A stretch of 64,000 nucleotides of DNA. Source: Phymatolithon calcareum (taxonomy: Eukaryota; Rhodophyta; Florideophyceae; Hapalidiales). The stretch covers positions 1,240,001-1,304,000 of the forward strand of contig OZ345382.1 of assembly GCA_977006965.1 (NCBI GenBank), in the 5' to 3' direction. A program made the position numbers and the translations under genes. Below the pieces are notes generated by a model. The model saw nothing but the letters and a program-made list of their open reading frames with translations. It ran no database searches and was not told where the DNA came from. Of this stretch, positions 11,201 through 21,290 are shown piece by piece; position 1 is the first letter of the stretch; each line of letters starts with the position of its first letter.

Positions 11201-11520
11201 TCACTGTGGTATCTAGGTCCTTCTGCGGTGACTAGTGCCGGTCTCGGGGCGTTCATTGTGAACATTTCAGTGCGGATACGTGCTTCCGGCCTCATGTGTG
11301 TTTCTGTGAGTCCCATTACGTCGACTCCATGGTCTCTCACCATTCTTTGTAGGTACTCCGGAGTCTCCGGAGATCCCCCTACATTCATCTTTGCGATTCT
11401 CCAGTACTTGTTAAATATTCTTTTCCGATGTGGTATCCTCCAAAATTGCGATTGGAGTTTCTGTGTTTGTCTCTTTCTCCGGAACTTCATACTTAGTCGG
11501 GGCCTTGTTTTCAGGTTCAT
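8225..11520 (-). pseudogene. LINE-1a ORF2: endonuclease plus reverse transcriptase
   Basis: Starting at 11520, the N-terminal half is an APE-like endonuclease with NVGGSPETPEYLQ, LTETHM (catalytic glutamate), ICGDWNARH, SRNIDFFVT and a QHRPV block where SDHxPV is usual. A TAG at 10396-10398 interrupts it in frame just before the linker. RT then runs to about 9202, with KAPGVDEIKSEML, VPIHKKG, NYRPISLLS, LGFQKGKSTE, LDLKAAYDTV and GVPQGSPLSPSLY. The catalytic FADD reads FADN (9283-9294). A 1-base deletion near 9222 shifts to the frame ending at 8225, which encodes the conserved distal region (YLGVSLGPEGVTD, RWEYAMHLTPWT, RFPQVSTT). Confidence 0.88.
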
Positions 11521-13739
11521 TGGCCGGTTGCTCTAAATCTTCATCATTATTCGTTTGGTGCTCAGTTTCCTGTGTTGTACTGCCAGGGAGCGGTAGCCCT
11601 CCTTCATGTCGGTCCTCAATGCCGCCGAGTGCCTCCGTGACGTGTATTGCACTATCTTCGTCCTGGTCATTGTCACCTGGTGTCGTCCTTGCAGAGGCTA
11701 GGTACCAATTGATAGCTCCATTTTGTAAACTGGGGTGAACAAGGTGCCGACGTGGGAACTGTTCAGCCGTTCGGGCCTTCTCGATTTCGAAGTATTTGAG
11801 TCTTCGTTCTGCAGCTCTCTCCAATCCTCGGTACCATTCTCTGGCGTGCGGCTGTGATGCTGTGGATACACAGTGTCTTGCTCGCGCCCTTGTCCTGGCT
11901 GCATGTCGTTCCAGGGATTGATTCGACTCAAATCCTTGTTTTCCCTTCTTCGCATTTTCAAAGACGTCGTACCTGTACAAACAAACTAACCCTGCTTCTT
12001 TCAGCAGCTCAGCAATACTGTACCTTTCTTTATTTTGGGTCAGGACTTCCATCACTGTGTTTCCGATGAATGATATGTGATATACTGTCTTAGAACTCAA
12101 AAGTTCTCTTACGGCATTCGCAATTTCCTCTCGCGGTGCCTTGGGAATTCTTCTGAAATATAATGCACCTAGTCTCGGTCTCGGTCCTCTTGGTGGCATG
12201 TGGTTGCCCATCTTGTTCGCGAAGATAGCTTCTCTTTGTCAGCTTCGCTGATTTGGGGTTTTTTTTAGTAGTATTTATTAAACGCTCTCAGTAACACTCT
12301 TTAGACTGTAAGGGAGATGCGTTTCAGTTGCTACAGCCTTGTAGCATAGTATAACATTCATATATGCTTCTTCCGCAATCTTGTATATCGTGGCCCTAGC
12401 TGCAAAAACCCACATCGGACGGATGTGGGAAAAGCTTAGATTCTTCTATGCGCTCAGCGGCGATTCGAGCTCGCAATTCTTCTCCTTTGTTTTTCTATTC
12501 CATGTCCTCGTAAAAGGCACTGGTAAAGAAGAGTAGCTGGTCCAGTGCCGCTGATTTGGGTGCGTGGCTTCATTGGACGGTTGGAGGTGCTTGCTACTTT
12601 CTCCTCTCTTCTCTTCTGGTCCATCTTGCCGCTTTTGTGGCCCTGGACTTTCAGTATGGCTTCCCGATATGGCATTCTCTTGAGTTGTATATCTTCATTA
12701 TCGTTTTCTTCAGGTCCTGTATGTTTTTCTCCATCTTGAGGGGGTGCTCCTTCGGTTGATTCTTCCATTGCTCCAGGATCTCCATTTCGGAGCCTCTTGT
12801 TCTCCTCTCGGAGTGTTCTCACTGATGCCTCCAGCATGGCCACCTTTTCTTCTGTTTCTTTCAGGCTGATTTCCATTGTCTTCAGCTTCGTCTTCATCTC
12901 TTCAACATCTTCGCCTGTTTGGCAGTGTTTAGCCTCCTTGTGGTTATCTCTGTGTACCATTGCCAATAATGGTTCCAGCGTATCCTCTGTGGCTGCCAGC
13001 TTACTCTGCAGCTCTTCCACTTTGGTCTCCATGTTCGTGAATGCGTCAGCTGTTATGTAACCATTGACACCTTTCTTTGACCCAATCTTGTTCGGTGCCG
13101 TAGCTCGGGTATTAGCTACTAAAGTGGAAGGTGGAGCTTCTTTGGCCTTTTCTGCTATTCCTGTGTCCTCTTCTGTTTGAACAGCTTCTGCTTGGTCTCC
13201 GCATGTAGCTCTAGGGATGATATTGTGGACAATTCACTAGCATCCAGTCCCTCTTTGCCGAAGGGACATTCTCTGCACGTCAGTGCAAGGGGAGATCGTG
13301 CGCTTCCTCCTGTCAATTTCAGCGTTCCTTTCTTGCCACAGCCTCCACACTCCGCCACATTACGGATTCTCACAAATTTTTGCCTACTGGGGTTCTCCTT
13401 TACCGTACTGGGTAGAGTCGCCGTTTGCTTTGCTTTTCTCGATCTCGACTTGGATGTGTTATTGTCTTCTCTCTTGTTCTCGCCGTCTTTGCTCGCGTCG
13501 GACACGCCTTTCGCCTGGGCACGCGTAACTGCCCCGGTGGGCCGTTTTTCCTGAGCGGGCTTTTCAAAAAAATATTTATTTTTTTGCTTTTAAAATCCGC
13601 CGGCGACTGTGGGTGGCTCGCCCGGCGGCTTGATCGCCTGTTTCTTGCAATCTGCCAAGGGAGAGTCGTGTCCTTTCCCTGTTCGTCGTCTCCCGGAGCG
13701 AGATTCGACTCCATGGATGGCCTCATTTGGTCCATAGCA
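11411..13739 (-). pseudogene. LINE-1a ORF1, frameshifted and interrupted
   Basis: The reading passes through four pieces. First, an opening near 13735 (MDQMRPSMESN). Second, 13505-13155, with a Cys-rich ribbon CGGCGKKGTL...TCREC. Third, 13032-12454, with a clear coiled coil (heptads in KTMEISLKETEEKVAMLEAS). Fourth, after the LINE-4 insertion, 12211-11411, which carries YHISFIGNTVMEVL, like the C-terminal ORF1 block of fungal Tad-type LINEs. Order and domain content suit an RNA-binding ORF1 nucleocapsid protein. Frameshifts lie near 13560, 13180 and 12225. ORF1 and ORF2 overlap by about 110 bp. Confidence 0.7.
12258..12548 (-). mobile_element. LINE-4 3' fragment inside LINE-1a ORF1
   Basis: A 291-bp insertion flanked by the 12-bp repeat cgctgatttggg (12246-12257 and 12549-12560), with poly-A and an AATAAA-like signal on the minus strand. 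About 205 bp are near-identical to 15819-16031. The 5' part on the minus strand can be read as a protein tail (FFTSAFYEDME, one stop, then ELRARIAAERIEESK, SDVGFCS, stop), so this is more likely a 5'-truncated LINE than a SINE. A weak B-box-like gctcgaatc leaves a SINE possible. Confidence 0.8.
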
Positions 13740-13837
13740 CCCCCCGGCTGGGTTTCCCCTGAGGGGAAGGCTTGTCGTTTGCGTTGCGCTACTCGAGATG
13801 TCTTCCTGGTCCGATCGGTCCGGTTTCACATCTTCTG

Positions 13838-14774
13838 ACAAATCCCTTGTGCAGTCAAGATAGGAATATGCCCTACATCTCACACCTTCGACCGCGAAGG
13901 AGGCCTCGGAAGTCAGGAAGGTTGAATCTATGTTCTTCGGGCAAATCCTTGGAAAACCAAGAAAAAGAAGCTTGGACAGGTGCAGGGCCATGTGTCGCAT
14001 CCTCCAACCCAAGGGAAGAAGAGGCTTCCTTGCAAGACGCCTTGTGAAGAGATTGATAAGAAGACGCGATGCGCTGATATCTGGTCCAACAAAAGAGATC
14101 GCGAACAAGGAACGCTTAGAAGCGGTGAGAGATTTTGTCCACGCGAGTGTAAATGGATTCCTGTGCGAAGCTGCAAACGAAACGACAGATACGGCAAACA
14201 TCAAGAAATACCAAAGAAATAAGATTATGGAGGCGGCAGAGGATGCGGAAAAGTCGAAAAAACGACCTGTACCGCACGCGAAAGTTTAGTTACCGCCGCA
14301 CCTTCTCTTCAACTCAAGAAGACATAGAACACTTGCCATCAAGTGGTCATTTGGAATGTTCCCTCCAATGAGCACCTCCGCCCTTACCGAGTTCACCGGC
14401 CAATGTGGGAAAGATGACATCGAAGATAAATGGCCTCGCAAAGGACAGACTCTCCAAAGAGGACAGCACCTGGACTAAGCGAGCACTCGACGAGCTACTA
14501 ACCATGTTTCAGGCTGTGGACAAGTAAGGACTCTCCGCAACCTAAAATCACAGCGTGCCACAGGACAGGGAGTAATTTTCCCCCGCGAGGTCCCGAAGGA
14601 GACCAGAGGTGGGTTTTTGTAGTCTACTGAATCGTGTTACACCAACAGGAAAAGAAACTCTTCCATAGACAGAATACAGCCAAAACCTCTTGGCACTAGG
14701 AAAGTTGGCCCAAGCGTAAGCAAATGCGTTGGTAACTTTTAATTAAAAATCTACCTTTCTTCTTCTTCTATAGG
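13838..14774 (+). mobile_element. LINE-2, right part with 3' UTR and TTC tail
   Basis: Continues the element broken at 8044. ORF2 resumes as KSLVQSR, a TAG where the family has Trp, then EYALHLTP, on through VESMFFGQILGKPRKRSLDR to a TAG at about 14287-14289. It picks up again, frameshifted, as IKWSFGMFPPMSTS and ends RALDELLTMFQAVDK with a TAA near 14525. The 3' UTR with ccaaaacctcttggcactag runs to a short TTC-repeat tail at about 14760-14774. Its UTR defines the LINE-2 fragments at 3524 and 4831. Confidence 0.8.
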
Positions 14775-14775
14775 G

Positions 14776-15175
14776 CTTGTCGAGACTCTCAAGTCTTCAA
14801 ATTGCCTTTAGACATTCAACATCCTTCGTTGCTTCCACTATGTCCATCTCTCTATCAGAATATTCTTCTGTTTCTTCGAGGCGCTTCTTATTCCGTAGCA
14901 GGTGCAATGTGAACCTTTCCGATTCACGCCTTCGTCTCATCTTTTGGTGGTTCTAGTTGACACAGGACTCGCTTTCGTCCGCGTCGGTGCGTTGCATACT
15001 TTCCCAAGACATGCTTGTAAACAGGTTCTTCTGCATATTCGATCGCCGAACGCAATGGCCTTGTCATTGGCGTCACGGTTTTCGTTGGACACAAGCACAT
15101 ACGCTTGCTGCTGGCCTTCCACATCTAAGATTCTCTATACACACTTTGACTCCCACGATTTCTGGGCACGTTCCT
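14776..15175 (-). mobile_element. LINE-3 ORF2 fragment
   Basis: The minus strand encodes a degenerate copy of the LINE-3 segment following WEYAMHLTP: RPLRSAIEYAEEPVYKHVLG, KYATHRRGRKRVLCQLEPPK. It parallels FGKYAEHRRERMRVLCRLAS at about 16950-17010. Downstream codons are scrambled by frameshifts. LINE-2 ends directly against it, so LINE-2 may have inserted in a LINE-3 copy. Confidence 0.65.
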
Positions 15176-15394
15176 GATAGGCATAGTACCAAATACAGTA
15201 TCGATGTCCTTTAAAAATATCCCAAGCACAGCTGGTAGACCATCTGGGAGAGGTAGAGCAGCCAGAGCAATCACAACAACTTTTTATTGGAATGATCCAG
15301 AAGCAACAATAGTTTCAAGGTTTCGAACATTCGGCTGATTTCTTACTAAGTTTTGAGACTCATCTACAGTGTAGATCATATTCCCATTTTAGGT

Positions 15395-15475
15395 AAACAG
15401 TAACTGAGGAAGCCTTGTCCGTATGTTCGTAAGAGTGCGAGGCTTTAAAACATAAACCTTACCGAAAGAAAGTAT
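15395..15475 (+). mobile_element. LINE-1 3' tail fragment
   Basis: About 80 bp resembling the LINE-1 terminus: ctgaggaagcct, 'gtccgtatgttcg', 'gcgaggctttaaaa', then an A-rich end. It is non-coding and diverged, and I saw no target duplication. Confidence 0.6.
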
Positions 15476-15818
15476 TCCCATTTCGGCAAAAATTTTGTTG
15501 ATCCTTAGGATTCTGATGCATGTCGTGGGTTCGAATTCTCGGATATTAACTCAGATCTCTCGTCGTTTGTGTAAAAAAACCAGTTGCATTTCGTACTCTT
15601 GATAGAGTCATGTCGTCTATTACGCCCTTGTTCATACGTTGCCCAAGACAGGAGATCCTCCAGACTTGATGCAGCTCTCGTCCCGAACGGTAGAAAGTGT
15701 GTGTCGCGAGACAGTGGCGCTCTTCCCTGGTTTTGAGTTCTATTTCATACCATTTTCATTGCAGACTGAAACGATGGAGTACGTTTCCATGTAATTTTCT
15801 CTATACGAGGTCAGATAT

Positions 15819-16031
15819 TTTATTTTTATTTTTTAGTAGTATTTATTAAACGCTCTCAGTAACACTCTTTAGACTGTAAGGGAGATGCGTTTCAGTTGCT
15901 ACAGCCTTGTAGCATAGTATAACATTCATATATGCTTCTTCCGCAATCTTGTATATCGTGGCCCTAGCTGCAAAAACCCACATCGGACGGATGTGGGAAA
16001 AGCTTAGAGTCCTCTATGCGCTCAGCGGCGA
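15819..16031 (-). mobile_element. LINE-4 3' fragment with a 14-bp target duplication
   Basis: 213 bp, near-identical to 12258-12470, with an A/T-rich tail at the low-coordinate end. It is flanked by acgaggtcagatat at 15805-15818 and 16032-16045. The minus-strand tail reads AAERIEDSKLFPHPSDVGFCS then stop. The two copies differ here by one conservative E-to-D change, as expected of coding sequence. It is more 5'-truncated than the 12258 copy. Confidence 0.85.
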
Positions 16032-16399
16032 ACGAGGTCAGATATAGTAAAAATTATATGATCACGGACTTCCATTGATTCCGCGTCGAGGGGCGTTTTT
16101 TTATAAGCCGTGCTTGAGTGCTGGATAACCAAGGCGCACATCAAGGCTTGTTACGGCGTTGTACACTCAAAGGAGATTCGATTTACGCACGGGTGAAAGT
16201 TTTAGAATTACGGTTTCTACATTCGCTACGTTTTGTTTTGCTTGTTCTTTCTTTCTTGCGCGATTCTAGACATACTCATTTTTAGTTTTATATTCTTTCA
16301 ATAGACTCTGAATCTATGTGTAACGGGGGTGGGTTATGTGTTGCTCGCAAAACTTTAATTTGATTAACAGGGCAGATTTTCGCTGTCTTCCACATTCAT

Positions 16400-17150
16400 C
16401 TCTCTACTAGCCTCCTAATATCTCCTTAATCCGAATTTCTCTCCCTGTGAGGGCTTGAGTGACTCTTTCGCTTTCATATTCTGTTTCTTGGTCCATCTTC
16501 ATGCACCGTAGTGTGCGCTGGAGCACAACGAGCTCAACCAGAGCACCAGGCCCAAGGTACTTCGCTAAAACTGATTTTCTCCACAAAGGAGCTCTGTTGA
16601 AAAGAATCTCAGGCATCTCAACCGCCCAGTTCTGTCTCTTATACGTAGCACTCCTGGTAGTTCATTCGGCTTGTCGACCGGGATTTTAACTGTCCGTCCC
16701 TCTTCTTCCAACGCCGATATTTTTGCTGCTTCTCGTATGCGTCCGGTTTTTGATACCATACCTTCTTCTGCTTGTTTTAGAGCTTCATTGGGGTACTTCT
16801 CTTCTCTAAGACGACCAATATCCTTTGATACATCTTCCAGATCTTCTTCTCTTCCTTGGTATTCTTCTGCGAGCTCAAGGTACTTCTTCCGTCTTGCCAG
16901 GTTTAAGGCGAATCCTTCAGCCTGGTACGCTCTCCTCATCTGTGGGCTGGCGAGTCGGCAGAGCACTCGCATCCGCTCCCTTCGATGTTCGGCATATTTT
17001 CCGAAAACAGACCTGTAGAAGACCTTCTGCTGCTTTGATTGCTGATAACAGACGTTTGGTGATCGGGGTCAGGTGCATGGCATACTCCCATCTATGTGTA
17101 ACGGAGCAGCTCGCACTTTACATGCTCCAGCAACTTAAGCATCAATTATC
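16400..17150 (-). mobile_element. LINE-3 ORF2 distal region, longest copy
   Basis: The best-preserved LINE-3 copy. One minus frame at 16565-16972 carries RVLCRLASPQMRRAYQAEGF, an acidic helical stretch, KIPVDKPNELPGVLRI and DRTGRLRCLRF. A second frame at 16407-16616 continues FNRAPLWRKSVLAKYLG to the end TGREIRIKEILGG. A frameshift near 16600 links them. Upstream, a broken YAMHLTP block reaches about 17150. No RT domain is present, so this is a 5'-truncated, dead copy. Confidence 0.7.
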
Positions 17151-17899
17151 TCGTACGGACTTATTGAATGATGCTATGTCCTGGTCTTATCAGAATCAGG
17201 CAAAGACCGATAGCCTCCCTTCACATGAAGGGCACTTTTTTCGTGAGAGAACTCTGAGGACGCTCCAATGAGCCAGACGCAAGAATACACTGTAAATTTT
17301 CGGTGCGGAACCTCAAGCACTTATTGAGGACCTAATATTAGAAAGTGTATCAACTTTAAACGGCTGAGGACGTGGCGGAATTCTGTTCTGTTCCGTACTG
17401 TACAGTGCAGAAATTTCATGCGGCCCAAAAGTGGTACATTATTTGAAACAGGGCTGTGCAACAATGCATGAAATGGATTGAGATGGAAAACAAACTCAAC
17501 TCTTGAAAATAAATGAAGCATTACAGTTGCTGACCGGGACTTGAAAAGCGGGTGTGGAATTCGGTTTCGTTCTTCTGTATCATAAAGCCCTCTTCATTCC
17601 AGCTTCAAAAAGGCATGCAGAGTTGAGGTTCCAATGAAGCATCCCGATGAGGATGAGCGCAGCCGTGGCCCCAGTAGTAATTGCCCAATTTGTTTTCAGC
17701 CAATAGACCCGATGCAGTGTTTAGACCTGAGAAATCTGAGTATGATAAGGTGACGCAGCTCGCAATAAGCAGAAATTTTCGACGACCGAATCATACTTTC
17801 GTAACGCATGCAACTCACGGACAGAGAACCGTATCCCGCCACAGTATGATACTGCTTCGTATCGCGTCTCCTAGTGGATAGACCCTCGCGGCCAAAACA
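17151..17899. other. No recognised feature
   Basis: Short frames only. The sequence lies between the LINE-3 copy and the first arm of the inverted duplication. Confidence 0.4.
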
Positions 17900-19290
17900 C
17901 GGGCCAAGCACTTTCACTGTATGATGACTCAAAAATGGAAAACGCACGTGAGCGCGCCGTGATGCACTTGCGCTCTCGATTGGTGGGCCAGACCACTGCA
18001 GACAACGCGTCCTAAGCAGAAAAAACTTCACGTAAAGGTCCAGCTGGAATGGAAGCTCTGAGGTAGTGGACTGGAGATGCACGGGCCGAGAAAAGCCGAT
18101 CGCCCCGCGGGGCGGACGACACGACTGGTGCCGCACAGTGTCAGAAACGATGTTATATGTGGACGAGTGAAAAAGCATGCCGCCGCGGCACTGCAAGTCC
18201 ACTGCCCAGCGGCAGGGCACCCAACTGTCGATCGGTGATGCTATGGTATACAGCTGTAAATCTGACAGACGCTGCCGCTGTTGCTGCCCTGAATGCCGCT
18301 AAATCAAGCACAGAGCAGTGCCACGTCACGTATTGTATACGATGCTTAAGTTGGTGTGGGGGTGAGGAATTTCGACACGATATATTCTTGTCTTTTGTGT
18401 GTGCAAAATATATGGTCATCAGGAATACTGCTAGCGGCTTCGGATCCACGTCTGCGTTCTCAGTTCTTTCAACCATCTGATTAGCAAATAGTCCTCTCCA
18501 TAACAGAGGAGACATAAGTCGGATATACATACGCGTCTTCAATTCCTAAGCCCTCATGGACGCAACAATCGTTCTTCTATTTGTAAGGAACGCTATGGTG
18601 ATTTACTGCAGCTTGATTCTTGCACACAGAGCAGTACCTAGTATGGGTGTACGAAGCATTTTCGAATTGACGAGGGGCTTCTCTCTGTCTGTAAGAGTCC
18701 TGTAAGCTCACGACATAGACCACGCAAATACTCGAACGCCACACAGCAGCGTGCACGTCAGTTAGATCCCGAAAGGCAATTAGACGGAGGATAGTGACTA
18801 CATGGGCAGTAGGCTTCAAGGCTCGAAAATTGGCTGCATTTTGGAGAAAGAGTCCCTAGTGCATGAAGAGAGGCCATGTTCACATAAACTTTTGACTGAA
18901 TAGTGTAGAACTGTTTAATACGTAAGCTACGCTTTCCGTGCTAATTTACGTTTGCTTTCTTCTATAGTTGACATTTTGAATAATGACCATATGCTGTTAT
19001 TCACATTGGCAACGGGGTTTAATTACGGTTTGTCTGTGCATGTGTGTGGGGTGTGTTAGAAACTGTATGCAAAAGAGAAAAGAACTCCGGAATCTAAAGC
19101 AGTTGACGGAATACAGAAGAATGGGTTGTTCCCTGCTCGCCTGCTGAAAAATCTACTTCCAACAGCGTGTGCGCCAAATAAGCGTATTTCGCACTAATGC
19201 ACACGTCTAGATCCCGGTGCATTCACGTTAGTTGAAGTCGTCGTCGCTGTCGAGTAGTAGCCGCGGCAAGCTGCGGGAAAAGGACTGCAG

Positions 19291-20218
19291 TTAATGCAAA
19301 ACGGGTGGAATATGGGCGCCGAGAATGGACGCTGCCATGGGACAAATGTGGGTCGCGTTCGGCGACACAGGAAATGAACAACGGAGACAAACCCGATTCT
19401 CCGGCAGCGGTGCCTGATGAACGCTGCGGATGTGGCGACGACGGTGGGATTTCTGCTTGAACTTCATGCCGCAGACGTGAGTGCACATCTGCGCGGCGGA
19501 GTGGCGTCCACCTGGGCACTGGCATTCTGTGCATTCGAAGGGACGACGGTCGAGATGGACCATTGAGATATGGCGGTTGAGACCGTCGAGGAAGGCGAAC
19601 TGCCGGTGGCAGGTCTTGCACTGATGCTTACGCTGCTTGAGATGAACAGTTCTGTGATAAAGAGAGGGAGAGCAGGAGAAAGATATGCACCGGTTAGAAA
19701 TGAATCAGCCAAACAACTGGTTGAATAGTGAAACAAAGCAAGGAAAAGAAAGCTTACCTAAAGTGCTTGTTCATATTACCCTTCTCCCCAAAGCATCTGC
19801 CGCAAATGCGGCACGCAAACGGCTTGTTCGGGTGCGATGCGCGCGCATGCGCGGTAAGAGTCTCCGGTGCATGCGCGAGAAACGGGCACTCAGAACAAGA
19901 AACAGAATGCGAGCGCGTAGCATCGTGTAGCGGGGATGCGGGTGCAGGAACAGGTATGGGCGGTGGATGCAGCATCGGTGATGAAGCTCTAGCAGAGACC
20001 GGCGAAGAGTGCTGCAGCAGCTGCTCGCGCTTGTGAGACGGTGCGTCGAGGAGAAAGTTAATGTCGTGCTTGCGGGCGCGCGGCGTTGGCGGAATTGCTG
20101 TTGTAGCCGCTCTCGTCCTTGTGGGAGTAGTCATGGCCATGTCTGCGAGCATCGTTGCGGGCTCCACGGCGACGCGGGAAAAGTTCGAAAGCAGTGGCGG
20201 AGGGCGAATGTGTTGCAT
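19291..20218 (-). CDS. C2H2 zinc-finger protein, copy 1 (two exons)
   Basis: Exons 20218-19758 and 19651-19291 join across a GT-AG intron (phase 2, inside an Arg codon) to give 273 residues. The N-terminus is low-complexity, Pro/Ala/Ser-rich, with a conserved ARKHDINFLLDAP block. Four C2H2-type fingers follow: CSECPF..H, CRICGRCFGEKGNMNKH, CKTCHRQFAFLDGLNRH and CGMKFKQKSHRRRH, then a C-rich tail (CLRCSF...THIC) and the ending IPPVLH. This suggests a nuclear DNA-binding regulator; the target is unknown. The ATG is shared in position with copy 2 (both MQ). No frame damage is visible. The paralogue lies at 29153-30084 in opposite orientation. Confidence 0.85.
19652..19757 (-). other. Intron of zinc-finger copy 1
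   Basis: 106 bp, with donor gtaagct after ...CACTTTAG and acceptor ttatcacag before AACTGTTC. The splice junction codon is the same as in copy 2, so the intron predates the duplication. Confidence 0.85.
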
Positions 20219-21089
20219 GATTACAGGGTGCGCCGGAAGAAGTAAGAATGTTTCGTGCGATAAGTTGAGGTGAATGGGGTGGGAAGGTAAAGTTTACGGA
20301 AAAGATGTCGACGGCATTAATGATGCAACTTCAAGGCGTCAAGTGTGAGCACTGCAGGTGCAAAGCAGGAGGAAAGATCTCTCACGACGTCAGTTTTCAA
20401 TTTCTGCTTCCTTCCGTTTAGTGTCGTTCAGCGCATTGCTCTTCAGAACGTGCCCATATATGGTTCCTTCTTTCAGCCACTCCAGAACTTCTCTCCAGCT
20501 GTGAGAAGACATGAGGGACAAGGAAGCAGAAGAAATGTAAATTAGATTTTTATTTGCAAGATTCCAACAGAGACAACGTGACAGCAGGCGGCGAAAGCAC
20601 TCAAACTTTGTGCCCTGCTGTAGTTGTGGACAGGCAGCTGTACACCGACCCGTTGTGGGGTACGTACGCAATTGTCGCACGGAGTACCCCCTCTTCCATG
20701 TTTTCCTTGCAATTGGGACCAAAGTCGCCCTATTTTCGTACTGTAAAATGCACCTCTATTTTGTTCCCGTTAACAATGGTAGTGAGGAAGATAGTATTTT
20801 CGGCCGCCTCAAGGATTCAAGCTATTAAGCACAGTTCAACTGTTTAGTTAACTTAATTTTTAAAATCCCTACATGCTTACGTAAAGACGGCCAAGGCATC
20901 GTCAGCTGATGCTTTCCGCAGAACTGCTCTGCCTTTTGTTTGGTCTTGGTACAAAACGTCTAACCTGTACGGTATTGCTAAGACCTGGACTCGATTTCTC
21001 GTATCCCGCGGTCTGGATTTCGGCGCAGCCTTCGTCGTTTTGTACGCACTCTATGCGGGTCTGTTGAACAGCAAAGTTCATCTAAGGCT
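20219..21089. other. 5' flank of copy 1, nothing else recognised
   Basis: No convincing gene. The first ~200 bp upstream of the copy 1 ATG do not align obviously with the copy 2 promoter, so the duplication may end near the start codon. Confidence 0.4.
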
Positions 21090-21290
21090 TTTCTATCTCT
21101 TGTTTAGTTTCAGTATGCGTTCAAGAGACACGAAAGGCTCTCCAGCTCTGATATCGAGTTGCTCTACCATAATTTTTGTAGACGCCTGTGGAAATCTACC
21201 ACTGGCGATCTGCAACTCGAGGTTGCTTGTGTTACACCTTGGCGAGCTTGAGTATTCCAGGACAGTGTCGCCTTCGCAGATAGCAAGTTG
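21090..21290 (-). mobile_element. Diverged LINE ORF2 C-terminal fragment
   Basis: The minus strand encodes LELQIASGRFPQASTKIM followed by a VSLERILKLNKR end. It is homologous to LALQYACGRFPQVSTTSM and the METLERTL region of LINE-1b. It has no A-tail and is older than the other copies. Confidence 0.6.

Larger units (their letters stand above)
8045..13837 (-). mobile_element. LINE-1a, apparently full length (5.8 kb)
   Basis: A minus-strand non-LTR retrotransposon inserted in LINE-2 and flanked by the 13-bp target duplication acaaatcccttgt (8032-8044 and 13838-13850). In order from its 5' end: a short 5' UTR, ORF1 (about 13735-11411), ORF2 with an apurinic-type endonuclease then reverse transcriptase (11520-8225), a 3' UTR and an A-tail at about 8045-8066. 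Two ORFs, an APE endonuclease and no RNase H are typical of L1/Tad-like clades. It is now dead: frameshifts, a stop codon, a mutated RT active site and an insertion in ORF1. Confidence 0.85.
17900..20218 (-). repeat. Inverted duplication, left arm
   Basis: Read on the minus strand, this segment corresponds to about 29153-31700 on the plus strand. It covers the zinc-finger gene, its 3' flank and distal non-coding blocks such as gtcgtgtcgtccgccccgcg (18110 region versus 31465) and tgccgcggcggcatg (18180 versus 31370). Coding parts are nearly identical. Flanks are clearly homologous but carry many substitutions and indels, so the duplication is old. Confidence 0.8.

Noticed and set aside
12258-12548. 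SINE interpretation of the 12258 and 15819 repeats
   Set aside because: The 5' parts read as a protein tail with conservative changes between copies, and the two copies are 5'-truncated at different points, which fits a LINE better. Not fully excluded.
15500-15550. tRNA-like piece with gtgggttcgaattc (T-arm/B-box look)
   Set aside because: No acceptor stem, D-arm or anticodon arm could be folded around it; at most a decayed tRNA-derived fragment.
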